Below are positions 1-8,295 of a stretch of DNA of 64,000 nt, piece after piece. How positions within the stretch are numbered: the first letter of the stretch is position 1; each line of letters opens with the position of its first letter. The stretch comes from Gammaproteobacteria bacterium (GTDB lineage: Bacteria; Pseudomonadota; Gammaproteobacteria; JACKNK01): assembly GCA_024234895.1 (NCBI GenBank), contig JACKNJ010000009.1:53164-117163 (forward strand), in the 5' to 3' direction. The translations under genes were made by a program, and so were the position numbers. The notes under the pieces are model-generated. The model did no database searches, was not told the origin of the DNA, and was given only the letters and a program-made list of their open reading frames with translations.

Positions 1-1058
1 TGGTCGACATGCGCGAGGATCTGCCGGACGACATCTTCGATCAGGCGATGGCCGGCCTCGCCGATGTCGATCGCGACTGGGTGGCGAACACGCTGTCGTA
101 CCCGGAGGACTCGGTCGGCCAATGGATGAGCCAGGAAGTGATCAGCGTGCGCGGCAAACAGACGATCGCGGAGGCTATCGCGATGCTGCGCAGTCTGGAC
201 CGCCTGCCGCACAACACCGACAAGATCTTCGTGCTCGATGCGCGCGGCGCTCTGTCCGGCATGTTGCTGATGGAAGACCTGCTGCTTGGCGATCCGGCTC
301 GCCAGATCGCTGACGTGCAGCGCAAGAGCGTCGTGACCTTTCAGCCGGAGGACCGCGCCGCCGACGCGGCCATGGCGTTCGAGCGCTACGACCTCAGTTC
401 CGCGCCGGTGCTGAACAGCCGAGGCAAACTGCTCGGTCGCCTGACCAGTGACGACCTGATGGAGTACCTACACGAGGAGGCGCACGAGGACGTGCTCAAC
501 ATCGCCGGCCTGCTCGACGAGGAGGACCTGTTCTCCAACATTCGCAACGCCATCCGCAACCGCTGGCTGTGGCTGGCCGTGAATCTGGTCACCGCCTTCG
601 TCGCCTCGCAGGTGATCGACGCCTTCGCGGATGCGATCACGCAGCTGGTCGCGCTGGCGGCGCTGATGCCGATCGTCGCCTCGGTTGGCGGCAACACCGG
701 CAACCAGACCACCGCGCTGGTGGTGCGCGGCCTCGCCATGAACCAGATCACCCTCAACAACCTCGGCCCGATCCTGCGCAAGGAACTCAGCGTCGCACTG
801 GTCAGCGGCCTGTTCTGGGGTGGCGTGGTCGGCCTGTTTGCCGGGGCGATCTACCACCACTTGATGCTGTCGGTGGTAATCGCGGTCGCGCTGCTGCTGA
901 ACCTCGTGGTCGCCGCCCTGACCGGCGTCCTCGTCCCCTTCGCGCTGCATCGCTTCGGTCGCGATCCAGCCATGGGAGCGAGCGTGCTGCTCACCTTCAT
1001 GACCGACAGCATGGGCTTTCTGATCTTCCTTGGCCTCGCCAGCGCGGTGCTCATCTAA
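1..1058 (+). CDS. mgtE: MgtE-family magnesium transporter (5' end outside window)
   Basis: This is the C-terminal part of an MgtE-type Mg2+ channel of the inner membrane. The reading frame is open from base 3 with no stop, so the gene starts before the window and roughly 100 residues of the usual N-terminal cytoplasmic domain are not visible. Counting from the first in-window Met (base 9), paired CBS domains occupy about residues 35-165. Five hydrophobic helices follow from about residue 185 to the end at 349. The pore region carries the typical glycine/asparagine-rich stretch SVGGNTGNQTTALVVRG. In this family the CBS domains sense cytoplasmic Mg2+ and gate the channel. A 7-bp hairpin without a U tract follows the stop (1076-1096). 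Confidence 0.93.
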   Translation, partial: VDMREDLPDDIFDQAMAGLADVDRDWVANTLSYPEDSVGQWMSQEVISVRGKQTIAEAIAMLRSLDRLPHNTDKIFVLDARGALSGMLLMEDLLLGDPARQIADVQRKSVVTFQPEDRAADAAMAFERYDLSSAPVLNSRGKLLGRLTSDDLMEYLHEEAHEDVLNIAGLLDEEDLFSNIRNAIRNRWLWLAVNLVTAFVASQVIDAFADAITQLVALAALMPIVASVGGNTGNQTTALVVRGLAMNQITLNNLGPILRKELSVALVSGLFWGGVVGLFAGAIYHHLMLSVVIAVALLLNLVVAALTGVLVPFALHRFGRDPAMGASVLLTFMTDSMGFLIFLGLASAVLI

Positions 1059-1158
1059 GCCACCGCCACTCCGCATCGATAGGCTTCATCTATCGAACCG
1101 GTAAGAAATAACCATCAAAAGCCCCAAAAATAGTGGCTGAAAAATCTTGACTGCGACG

Positions 1159-1178
1159 ATCAGGTATTTCATCCTGAT
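1159..1178. promoter_or_regulatory. Inverted repeat upstream of the IscR-like regulator (candidate operator)
   Basis: ATCAGG at 1159-1164 and CCTGAT at 1173-1178 form a perfect 6-bp dyad around an 8-base AT-rich spacer, about 60 bases before the regulator's ATG. A TTGACT hexamer lies just upstream at 1147-1152, but no convincing -10 was found at the right distance. Rrf2-family regulators commonly bind dyads in their own promoters, so autoregulation is a reasonable inference. The site does not match the published IscR type 1 or type 2 consensus as I know it. Confidence 0.35.
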
Positions 1179-1236
1179 TACCAAGTAGCCCACTCGGTTA
1201 TTTGTTTTGTGTCCAAGAATTCAAAGGTGATCAATC

Positions 1237-1716
1237 ATGCGACTGTCTTCCAAGAGCCGATACGCCGTCATGGCGATGATGGACCTGGCGCTGCATGAAC
1301 AGCAGGGTCCGGTGACGCTGACGGATATCTCCGTCTCCCAGGGCATCTCGCTGTCCTACCTGGAGCAGCTGTTCTCCCGCCTGCGCAAGGCTGATCTGGT
1401 GCAGGGCATGCGTGGCCCCGGCGGCGGTTACCGTCTGGCCAAGGATGCCTCCGAGATCACCATCGCCGACATCGTCGCCGCCGTCGACGAGCAGCCGCGC
1501 CCGGCGCCGAGCTGGCGTCCGAAGGGTGGCTCCGGCATGAGCGAGCCGTACCTGACCCACCAGTTGTGGCGCGAAGTCAGCGGTCGACTGTTCCAGCATC
1601 TGGAAGAGATGACCCTGGCCGAGTTCACCGACCGCGAAGAGGTCCGTGACACCGCCGAGCGTCAGGACAACCTCTATCGTTGGGGCTGGACCGGGAACCG
1701 CAAGTCGGCGGCCTGA
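1237..1716 (+). CDS. IscR-like Rrf2-family transcriptional regulator lacking cluster cysteines
   Basis: The 159-residue product is collinear with IscR: an N-terminal winged helix with ISLSYLEQLFSRLRK and RGPGGGY motifs, a dimerisation helix, and the LTH...LW segment after the cluster loop. IscR ligates a [2Fe-2S] cluster with Cys92, Cys98, Cys104 and His107. Here the aligned positions are Trp93, Ser99, Tyr105 and His108, and the protein contains no cysteine at all. It therefore cannot bind the canonical cluster and may act as a constitutively apo-type regulator or sense something else. No iscSUA or suf genes follow; the gene ends in a strong terminator and phosphoribulokinase lies beyond on the other strand. 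The ATG is preceded by AAAGGTGA. Family assignment is secure; the regulon is unknown. Confidence 0.88.
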   Translation: MRLSSKSRYAVMAMMDLALHEQQGPVTLTDISVSQGISLSYLEQLFSRLRKADLVQGMRGPGGGYRLAKDASEITIADIVAAVDEQPRPAPSWRPKGGSGMSEPYLTHQLWREVSGRLFQHLEEMTLAEFTDREEVRDTAERQDNLYRWGWTGNRKSAA

Positions 1717-1740
1717 AGCCCGAGACGCGTTGAGTGAAGG

Positions 1741-1767
1741 GAAACCCGCTTCGGCGGGTTTCTTTTT
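1741..1767 (+). terminator. Rho-independent terminator of the IscR-like gene
   Basis: GAAACCCGC (1741-1749) and GCGGGTTTC (1754-1762) form a perfect 9-bp stem closed by a stable TTCG tetraloop and followed by five T residues. It lies 25 bases after the regulator's stop codon and marks a monocistronic transcript. Confidence 0.93.
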
Positions 1768-1777
1768 GGGTGGTTTT

Positions 1778-2118
1778 GATGATGCTGCGGACATCATCTC
1801 AGGGAGTGACAAGGCTTCGGGAGGTGCGTATACCCGAAGGGGTTCCGCCGTACCAAGCGCCGATTCTGCGGAACCCATTCGGGTATCCGCCCGGTCAGCA
1901 CAGCACCAAGCAAGAAGGGCCGCCGGCTCAATGCCGGCGCCCTTCTTTCATTCCACCCAACTCTCCCGGCTTCCAGGGGTCGGCAAGACCTCATGGGACC
2001 GTCGGCGCGATGGATCGCGCCGTCGAGCATGCATGGATGCACTCGTTGCGTGTCCCAGGAGGCCTTGCCGACCCCTGGAAGCCATGCCACTTAAAACGAT
2101 GATGTCCACAACATCATC
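1778..2118. repeat. Composite palindromic intergenic element, copy A
   Basis: This copy fills the gap between the regulator's terminator and that of phosphoribulokinase. It is bounded by two small hairpins with the same stem, GATGATG...CATCATC at 1778-1798 and GATGATGT...ACATCATC at 2098-2118. Inside, from left to right, are a hairpin of the CCGAAGGGGTTCCGC type (1831-1885), a hairpin with a GCCGGC-TCAAT-GCCGGC tip (1912-1947), and a long inverted repeat with 32-base arms (1968-1999 and 2052-2083, two mismatches). The ~50-base core between the arms also occurs in copies B and D. No coding potential is convincing here. Confidence 0.85.
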
Positions 2119-2132
2119 AACCCCCAATAACG

Positions 2133-2157
2133 AAAAAGGCCCGCCAATGGCGGGCCT
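2133..2157 (-). terminator. Rho-independent terminator of phosphoribulokinase
   Basis: On the minus strand, GGCCCGCC, a 3-base loop and GGCGGGCC are followed by five T residues. The structure lies about 35 bases past the phosphoribulokinase stop codon. Confidence 0.88.
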
Positions 2158-2192
2158 CTTCGTCTCTGTCGCCGCAGCGACAGAAAATTCAA

Positions 2193-3059
2193 TCAACCGC
2201 GCGCGGCCATCATCTTCTCGATGATCGGAGCCAGGATGATTTCCATCGCGAAGCCCATCTTGCCGCCCGGCACCACGATGGTGTTGCGGCGCGACATGAA
2301 CGAGCCCTGCAGCATGGCCAGCAGGTGATCGAAGTCGATATCGAACTTGACCGGATCGCGGAAGCGGATGACCACGAAGCTCTCGTCCGGGGTCGGGATG
2401 TCGCGCGCGATGAACGGGTTGGAGGTATCGACGGTGGACACGCGCTGGAAGTTGATGTCGGTGCGCGAGAACTGCGGGGTGATGTAGTTCACGTAGTCCG
2501 GCATGCGGCGCAGGATGGTGTCGACGATGGCTTCGGCGGAGTAACCGCGCTCGGCGCCGTCACGGTGGATCTTCTGGATCCACTCCAGGTTGACGATCGG
2601 CACGACGCCGACCAGCAGGTCGACGTGCTGGGCGACATTGGCGTCGTCGGTCACGACACCGCCGTGCAGGCCTTCATAGAACAGCAGGTCGGTGCCCGGA
2701 GCGATGTCTTCCCACGGGGTGAACTGGCCCGGTTCCTGACCCGGATAGGCAGCCGCCTCTTCCTTGGAATGCAGGTAATAGCGGCGCTTGCAGCCACCGG
2801 TCCGGCCGTAGGTCTCGAAGGTCTCGGCGAGCACGTCGAACAGATTGGCCTCCGGGCCGAAGTGGCTCAGCGTGCCGGTGGTGTCCTTGGCAACCGCCTC
2901 GCGCATCGCGACGCGGTCGAAACGGTGGTAGCTGTCACCTTCGATGACCAGCGGCTTGATGCCGTCACGGTAGAAGATGTGCTCGAAAGCGCGCTTGACC
3001 GTGGTGGTACCGGCGCCGGAAGAGCCGGTGACGGCAACGACGGGATGCTTCTTGGACAT
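2193..3059 (-). CDS. prk: Phosphoribulokinase
   Basis: This enzyme phosphorylates ribulose 5-phosphate with ATP to ribulose 1,5-bisphosphate, the CO2 acceptor of RuBisCO, in the cytoplasm. The 288-residue product is the length of the proteobacterial octameric class. It begins MSKKHPVVAVTGSSGAGTTT, which contains the P-loop variant GSSGAGTTT near residue 12. It continues with the EGDSYHRFDR segment, the FYEGLHGG catalytic region and a conserved RVSTVDTSNPF motif. The start at 3059 is chosen because AGGAGATC lies just before it; the frame stays open upstream without a comparable ribosome-binding site. No RuBisCO or other cbb genes are in the window, so the kinase is unlinked from them here. It implies an operating Calvin cycle. 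Confidence 0.96.
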   Translation of the reverse strand: MSKKHPVVAVTGSSGAGTTTVKRAFEHIFYRDGIKPLVIEGDSYHRFDRVAMREAVAKDTTGTLSHFGPEANLFDVLAETFETYGRTGGCKRRYYLHSKEEAAAYPGQEPGQFTPWEDIAPGTDLLFYEGLHGGVVTDDANVAQHVDLLVGVVPIVNLEWIQKIHRDGAERGYSAEAIVDTILRRMPDYVNYITPQFSRTDINFQRVSTVDTSNPFIARDIPTPDESFVVIRFRDPVKFDIDFDHLLAMLQGSFMSRRNTIVVPGGKMGFAMEIILAPIIEKMMAARG

Positions 3060-3267
3060 GATGATCTCCTGCGCTGACAAGCAGCTGGATGGACGTTGGT
3101 AATCCGGAATTCTGGCGCTCGGGTAGCCCATCACAGCGGGCCTGATCGTTCTGAGGAAGCTCAGATCGGCGCTTCCCCGAGCGGAACGCGCGATTTTGCC
3201 GGATGCCCAGTGGCCGGACAAGCGAGGCGCGGCGTTCCGTCAATCGGCCATGCCCGGGCAGGTCGCG

Positions 3268-4704
3268 TCAACGCGGTTCAGGACGGACCAGATAAGCGCG
3301 CACATCGGTGAATTTGCTGGGTTCGTCGGGATGCTGGGCGAGGCTGCGCGAAAACACGAGCGTCGCGCGACTCGCGCGCTGGGGTTCGTCCATCAGCCAA
3401 CAGCGCAGCGGTCGGCAAACGAAGAGAAAGGGGGCTTTGACATCCGCCACGCCCAATGCGTCAACGAGCTTGATCGGCGTGCCTTGCGGCTGGTACCGGC
3501 CCATGGGCTGAAATATCCACGGCTCCTGCGCAAGCATCGGCACACCCTCATGCGCGCGAGCCAGTTCCGCGAATATCTCCCGCCAGGGTTGCCGGGTCAT
3601 GTCGCGACCGTCGTTCGGAAACGCGTAGATCACCCAGGCCAGCAAGGCGGACAGCAACACCGCGCCGAGCGCCCGGGGCATGGCGTTCAGGCCAAGACCA
3701 AGCAGCGCGGTGAAGGCGATGCCGCTGCCGATCAGCTGCCGTGGCACGAAGATCGAGCGCGGCCCCGCCACCGACAACGCGAACGCAGCCAGCGGGACCA
3801 GCAATGCAAGCAACACCAGATAGGCGTGCTCCGCCGGCAACCGTCGCTTGCGGAGGAGCTTCACCGCGTAGGCGCCGAGAATGATCAACAGCGCAAGCAT
3901 CAGCCAGCGGACCTGGAGCGCGTCGAACTCACCGAACAGGGCGACGAAAAACCAGACGAACGTATTGATGTCCGGCGGCCCGATCCAGGCGAATCCGCCA
4001 AACACCACGTCCTGCCGGGCCTGCTCGTACCACGCCGCCGCGACCATCCAGGCCAGCATCGCCAGCCCGGTCAGCACGCCCAGCACCGTCACGCCACGCC
4101 ACGCGGGGGAGCGGTAGAACCAGACGGTCAGCATGCCGGCGCCGACCACCAGCGCCCCCATGTACTGCACATACATGAGCAGCAAGCCGGATAACGCCCA
4201 ATGGAGCTGCCGACGACGATCTTCCGGCGCTTCCAGCACGCTCAGGAAGCGTTCGATGTTCCATGCCGCGAAGAACGCGATCAGCGCATAAGGCCGTGCC
4301 TGCTGGCCGTAGAACACCAGCAACGGATTGAACGCCAGCAGCGCGGTGCAGCCGAGCGCCAGCCAGACCGGCAGCACGCGGCGCATCAGCGCATAGGCCA
4401 CCACCAGAAAACCGATCGAAAACAGCAGACTGAGCGATCGCAGCGCGAATTCGCCATGGCCGAACAGCAGGGTCCAGGCATGCAGCAGGATGTTGTGCAA
4501 CGGTGGATGCGGCGAATCCAGAAACGCCAGCCACAGCGTTTCCGTGAATGAGTGGGCAACCAGATTCGAGGAAAAAATCTCGTCACCATCGAGGCTGTAG
4601 GTGATGTTGAGCAGGCGCGCGCCGAGGCCCATCGCCAGCACCAGCAGCAGTCCGATCCACTCCCAGCGGTTGCGTGAATCCACAATCTGCGCCCCAGCAC
4701 TCAT
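3268..4704 (-). CDS. GT39-like (ArnT/PMT-type) membrane glycosyltransferase
   Basis: A 478-residue polytopic inner-membrane protein with about ten hydrophobic helices. The first periplasmic loop, directly after helix 1, carries LDGDEIF (residues 38-44), matching the acidic pair typical of GT-C enzymes that use polyprenyl-phosphate sugars. An HPPLHN motif follows, also characteristic of the GT39/PMT_2 family. Such enzymes transfer a sugar from a lipid carrier to protein, lipid A or other acceptors on the periplasmic face; the acceptor cannot be read from the sequence. It is a single gene, convergent with nothing and separated from phosphoribulokinase by about 200 bases that contain no clear feature. 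Confidence 0.8.
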   Translation of the reverse strand: MSAGAQIVDSRNRWEWIGLLLVLAMGLGARLLNITYSLDGDEIFSSNLVAHSFTETLWLAFLDSPHPPLHNILLHAWTLLFGHGEFALRSLSLLFSIGFLVVAYALMRRVLPVWLALGCTALLAFNPLLVFYGQQARPYALIAFFAAWNIERFLSVLEAPEDRRRQLHWALSGLLLMYVQYMGALVVGAGMLTVWFYRSPAWRGVTVLGVLTGLAMLAWMVAAAWYEQARQDVVFGGFAWIGPPDINTFVWFFVALFGEFDALQVRWLMLALLIILGAYAVKLLRKRRLPAEHAYLVLLALLVPLAAFALSVAGPRSIFVPRQLIGSGIAFTALLGLGLNAMPRALGAVLLSALLAWVIYAFPNDGRDMTRQPWREIFAELARAHEGVPMLAQEPWIFQPMGRYQPQGTPIKLVDALGVADVKAPFLFVCRPLRCWLMDEPQRASRATLVFSRSLAQHPDEPSKFTDVRAYLVRPEPR

Positions 4705-4871
4705 GCAGCCTCCTCAATAAACCGATCGACCGGGTTGGCGACCGCGCGATCGTAGCACCGGGGCCCGCGCGTCCCCACCCGCAATGCCCGTCATCCGGAC
4801 GGAGCGCTGGGCTACTCTTGCCTGACCTCAGCGGTTTGCGTACCGCATCCCACCCACACCGAGTCTGACTG

Positions 4872-5882
4872 ATGACCGATCCGGCTTCTCCCTCCGACCC
4901 CCACCCACCGCAGCATCATGTTCCGCCGCCCGCCAACCCGCGCGAGCGCAAGACGCCACTGCCGATCTGGCAACCCAACCGTGGCGAGGTCGACCCCACC
5001 GCGCCGTCGCGCCTTGAGCAGATCATGGCGTCGCCGAGTTATCGGCGTGCGGACCGCGATATCGACTTCCTCGAACGCAGCGAGATGCGGGGGCTGCGCC
5101 TGCAACTCGAGTACGAGAAGGCCGAGCTGCTGCTGCGCGAGGCGGGCGTGGACCACAGCATCGTCGCCTTCGGCAGTACCCGCATCACCGAACCCGCGCT
5201 CGCGCGGCGCAAACGCGACGAGGCTGCCGCCGAGCTCGCCGCGAGGCCCGACGATCCGGCGCGCGCGCGACGACTGGCGGTGGCCGAACGCATCGTCGCC
5301 AAGAGCCGCTATTACGACATCGCGCGCGAATTCGGGCGCATCGTGGCCAACGCCAACGGGCCACCCGCGAATTGCCGCATGGTGCTGATGACCGGCGGCG
5401 GTCCCGGCATGATGGAGGCCGCCAATCGGGGCGTGCACGACATGGGGGGGCGTACGGTCGGTCTGAACATCGACCTGCCGCACGAGCAGTTCCCGAACTG
5501 CTACCTGACCCCGGAACTGTCCCTGCGCTTCCGCTATTTCGCGTTGCGCAAGATGCACTTCATGCTGCGCGCGAAGGCCATCGTCGCGTTTCCCGGCGGC
5601 TTCGGCACCATCGACGAACTGTTCGAGGCGCTGACGCTGATCCAGACCCGCACCATCGCGCCGTTGCCGGTGGTGCTGGTCGGCGAGGAGTTCTGGCGCG
5701 GCGTGGTCGATTTCGACTACCTGGCCGCCGAAGGCGTGATCGATCCCGAAGACCTGGATATCTTCTGGTTCGCCGAGACCGCGACGGAGATCTGGAACGG
5801 TATCCTCGACTGGCATGAACTCAACGGCACCCCCCTGCCCAACGACCTGGCCACCGGCCAGCAAATCGGAGAACCGAAGTGA
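4872..5882 (+). CDS. LOG-family Rossmann-fold protein (TIGR00730-like)
   Basis: The 336-residue protein contains the LOG signature PGGFGTIDELFE at about residues 239-250 and the upstream GGGPGMMEAANRG nucleotide-binding motif. These are the residues that define the so-called lysine-decarboxylase-like or LOG phosphoribohydrolase fold. Members hydrolyse nucleoside 5'-monophosphates, releasing a base and ribose 5-phosphate; they do not decarboxylate lysine. The N-terminal ~120 residues are an extension beyond the minimal 180-residue LOG core and are rich in charged residues. The stop codon overlaps the GTG start of the next gene by four bases, indicating translational coupling. Family is certain; substrate is inferred. 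Confidence 0.86.
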   Translation: MTDPASPSDPHPPQHHVPPPANPRERKTPLPIWQPNRGEVDPTAPSRLEQIMASPSYRRADRDIDFLERSEMRGLRLQLEYEKAELLLREAGVDHSIVAFGSTRITEPALARRKRDEAAAELAARPDDPARARRLAVAERIVAKSRYYDIAREFGRIVANANGPPANCRMVLMTGGGPGMMEAANRGVHDMGGRTVGLNIDLPHEQFPNCYLTPELSLRFRYFALRKMHFMLRAKAIVAFPGGFGTIDELFEALTLIQTRTIAPLPVVLVGEEFWRGVVDFDYLAAEGVIDPEDLDIFWFAETATEIWNGILDWHELNGTPLPNDLATGQQIGEPK

Positions 5883-6292
5883 CCGAATCGAACGCGTCGA
5901 CCACCCGCAACTCGAGCCTGCGCCTGATCATCGAGGCCTTGATCGCGCTGCTGCTGCTGATCGTGGTCGCGCAGAACATGGTCACGCCCGGCAGCAGCCT
6001 GACCGGCACGGACCACCAGCTGGTGGTCATGGATTCCGGGCAGATCTATCTCGGCCGCATGGAGAAGCTGGAAACCGGCTGGCCGGTGCTGCGCAACGTG
6101 ATCCAGCTTGCACGCAAGAGCCAGGGTGAAGGCCAGGGTTCGCAACTGGTGTTCGTGCCGCGCGCCGCCGAGCCGCACCAGCCGGATCACATGGTCATCA
6201 ATGCCGCGCACATCCTCAGCATCGAACCGGTGGCGGCCAGTTCCACGATGATGACGCAGCTGAACAAGCTGTCGCAGTCACCGGGCGAGTAA
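5879..6292 (+). CDS. Small membrane-anchored protein of unknown function
   Basis: This 137-residue protein starts at a GTG that overlaps the LOG gene's stop codon (GTGA). One hydrophobic helix spans about residues 17-36 (LIIEALIALLLLIVVAQNMV). It is followed by a soluble domain of about 100 residues, probably on the periplasmic side. The soluble part has short beta-rich segments such as GQIYLGRMEKLETGWPVLRN but no motif I recognise. It is co-transcribed with the LOG gene, so a shared role is possible but not shown. A GC-rich hairpin without a U tract lies between this stop and the convergent psd gene. Confidence 0.72.
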   Translation: MTESNASTTRNSSLRLIIEALIALLLLIVVAQNMVTPGSSLTGTDHQLVVMDSGQIYLGRMEKLETGWPVLRNVIQLARKSQGEGQGSQLVFVPRAAEPHQPDHMVINAAHILSIEPVAASSTMMTQLNKLSQSPGE

Positions 6293-6343
6293 GTCGGGGG
6301 CACGCCCCGCCCATTCCAGGCGGGGAACGGGATCAGGCGCGGG

Positions 6344-7225
6344 TCATCCGCGACGACGCGCCAGGGTCTGCCCCATGCGCACCCTGGCGCCGGGGACGAT
6401 CTCCGCCGCGAACTCGATCGCACCCCGCGGGAACAGGGTGATCGTCGTCGAGCCCATATTGAAGCGTCCCATCTCGGCGCCGCGCTCCAGCACCACGCCA
6501 TCGGGCCGCGTCACCGTCACCCAGCGACCCGGCGGCGGCGTCACCGTCCCCGCCCACACCGTGTCCATGCTGGACACGAAGATCGCGCCGACCAGGATGT
6601 GCGCGACCGGACCGATTTCGGTATCGAACAGGCAGATCACCCGCTCATTGCGCGCAAACAGACGCGGCACCGACCGCACCGTATGCGGCGCGACGCTGAA
6701 CAGCCGCCCCGGCACATGAATCATCTCCCGCAAGGTGCCCGAAATCGGCATATGTACGCGGTGGTAGTCACGTGGCGACAGATAAAGGGTCACGAAATCG
6801 CCGTCGATGAACGGCTCAGCACGCCCCTCCTCCCCGCCCAGCAGTTCGGTCAGGCCGTATTCGTGGCCCTTGGCCTGGAAGATGCTTTCGCCATGGATAC
6901 GACCGAGCTGGCTGACCGCGCCATCCACCGGGGAGACCAGATTGGCCGGCTCCGGGTCCAGCGGTCGCGCACCGTCGCGCAGGGCCCGTGTGAAGAAGGC
7001 GTTGAAGTGCTCGTAGGCGGCGAAATCCGTGTCCTGTGCTTCACTGACCTCAATTCCGTACAGTCGCGTCAGCGCGCGCATCTGCGCGAGCTTGATCGCC
7101 GGCAGACGGATGCGCATGAATGCATGCATCAGGCTCGACAGGGCATGATGCGGCAACGGATACAACGGCAGGGACAGGGCCAGATCGGCGAAGCGCCGGA
7201 CGAAGCCTGGTTCATTGTCGGACAC
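6344..7225 (-). CDS. psd: Phosphatidylserine decarboxylase
   Basis: Psd converts phosphatidylserine to phosphatidylethanolamine at the inner membrane, using a pyruvoyl group made by self-cleavage at a conserved (L)GST serine. The motif appears near the C-terminus as RFNMGSTTITLFPRG, with Met in place of the usual Leu. Other family landmarks are FFTRALRDGARP, SPVDG, LYLSPRDYHRVHMP and VGAIFVSS. The start is placed at a GTG (7225) because GGTGGAG lies six bases before it. The frame runs 32 codons further upstream without a ribosome-binding site. The resulting length of 293 residues fits the family. It is divergent from prmB, with the two starts about 85 bases apart. Confidence 0.94.
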   Translation of the reverse strand: MSDNEPGFVRRFADLALSLPLYPLPHHALSSLMHAFMRIRLPAIKLAQMRALTRLYGIEVSEAQDTDFAAYEHFNAFFTRALRDGARPLDPEPANLVSPVDGAVSQLGRIHGESIFQAKGHEYGLTELLGGEEGRAEPFIDGDFVTLYLSPRDYHRVHMPISGTLREMIHVPGRLFSVAPHTVRSVPRLFARNERVICLFDTEIGPVAHILVGAIFVSSMDTVWAGTVTPPPGRWVTVTRPDGVVLERGAEMGRFNMGSTTITLFPRGAIEFAAEIVPGARVRMGQTLARRRG

Positions 7226-7310
7226 GGCAACTCCACCGAAAATAACAGTGACCCGGAAACGGGCGAACGCGCGGGGACAGCCGCGCATCTTACAAAGCGA
7301 GTATGGATCG

Positions 7311-8273
7311 ATGAAGCACAAGCGTCTGGATCAGGTGCAGATCGACGAAGCGGTCGAACAGTTGCACACGGTCAGGGACTTTCTGCGCTGGGCGGCAAGC
7401 CGCTTCGAGGAAGCCGGGGTCTTCTACGGACACGGCACCGACAACGCCTTCGACGAAGCCTACGCACTGGTCATCCCGGCCCTGCATCTGCCCTTCAACC
7501 TGCACCCGGATTACCTGAATGCCCGCCTGACCATGCGCGAACGCCGCGCCATCGTCGACTGGGTGCAGGAACGCGTGGAAAGCCGCACGCCGGCCGCCTA
7601 CCTGACCCATCAGGCCTGGTTCGCGGGGCTGAGCTTCTACGTCGACGAGCGCGTGCTGGTGCCGCGCTCGCCGATTGCCGAACTGATCGAACACCACTTC
7701 GAACCCTGGGTTGAGCCGGACAAGATCAAGCGCGTGCTCGATCTGTGCTGCGGCAGCGGCTGCATCGGCATCGCCTGCGCGCACTGGTTCCCGAACGCGC
7801 AGGTCGATTGCTCCGACATCTCCGAGGACGCCCTCGCGGTGGCCGCGATCAACATCGAGCGCCACGACATGCAGGATCAGGTGCGCGCGGTCGAGTCCGA
7901 TCTGTTCGAGGAACTGCACGGCCAGAAGTACGACCTGATCGTCTGCAATCCGCCCTATGTCGACGAAACCGAACTGGCGGCGATGCCGGACGAATTCCAC
8001 GCCGAACCCGAGCTCGGCCTGGCTGCCGGCGAGGACGGTCTCGACCTGGCCATCCGCATCCTCTGCGACGCCGCCGACCACCTGAACCCGCAGGGCGTGC
8101 TGATCCTGGAAGTCGGCGCCAGCGCCGAAGCCCTGGAAGGCACCTTCCCCGAAGTCGCCTTCACCTGGCTGGACTTCGAACGCGGCGGCGACGGCGTCGC
8201 CCTGCTGACCGCCGATCAGGTCAGGGAATACCGCGCCGTGTTCCGCACCGTGCGCGAGGAACGATCCCGGTGA
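7311..8273 (+). CDS. prmB: Ribosomal protein uL3 N5-glutamine methyltransferase PrmB
   Basis: PrmB methylates a glutamine of ribosomal protein L3 using S-adenosylmethionine. The 320-residue protein has the N-terminal helical domain of the PrmB/PrmC group. It then has the SAM-binding motif VLDLCCGSGCIGIA near residue 144 and the NPPY catalytic tetrapeptide that holds the target glutamine amide. The long N-terminal region (LHTVRDFLRWAASRFEEAG) matches PrmB rather than PrmC. The ATG at 7311 is preferred over the upstream open frame because the earlier region overlaps the divergent psd gene. The glucokinase gene follows after 22 bases and may be co-transcribed. Confidence 0.94.
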   Translation: MKHKRLDQVQIDEAVEQLHTVRDFLRWAASRFEEAGVFYGHGTDNAFDEAYALVIPALHLPFNLHPDYLNARLTMRERRAIVDWVQERVESRTPAAYLTHQAWFAGLSFYVDERVLVPRSPIAELIEHHFEPWVEPDKIKRVLDLCCGSGCIGIACAHWFPNAQVDCSDISEDALAVAAINIERHDMQDQVRAVESDLFEELHGQKYDLIVCNPPYVDETELAAMPDEFHAEPELGLAAGEDGLDLAIRILCDAADHLNPQGVLILEVGASAEALEGTFPEVAFTWLDFERGGDGVALLTADQVREYRAVFRTVREERSR

Positions 8274-8295
8274 GGAACGCCGCCGGAGCGATGCG

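Noticed and set aside
1076..1096. Hairpin TCGATAG/CTATCGA after mgtE as a terminator
   Set aside because: The 7-bp AT-containing stem has a 7-base loop and no T tract.
1127..1152. IscR type 1 binding site upstream of the IscR-like gene
   Set aside because: ATAGTGGCTG...TTGACTGC has only scattered agreement with the consensus, out of register in the GACT part.
4872..5882. Lysine decarboxylase
   Set aside because: The PGGFGT motif is that of LOG-family nucleotide phosphoribohydrolases; the older name comes from a misannotation.
6305..6325. GC hairpin between the small membrane protein and psd as a terminator
   Set aside because: The CCCCGCC/GGCGGGG stem has no following T tract on either strand.
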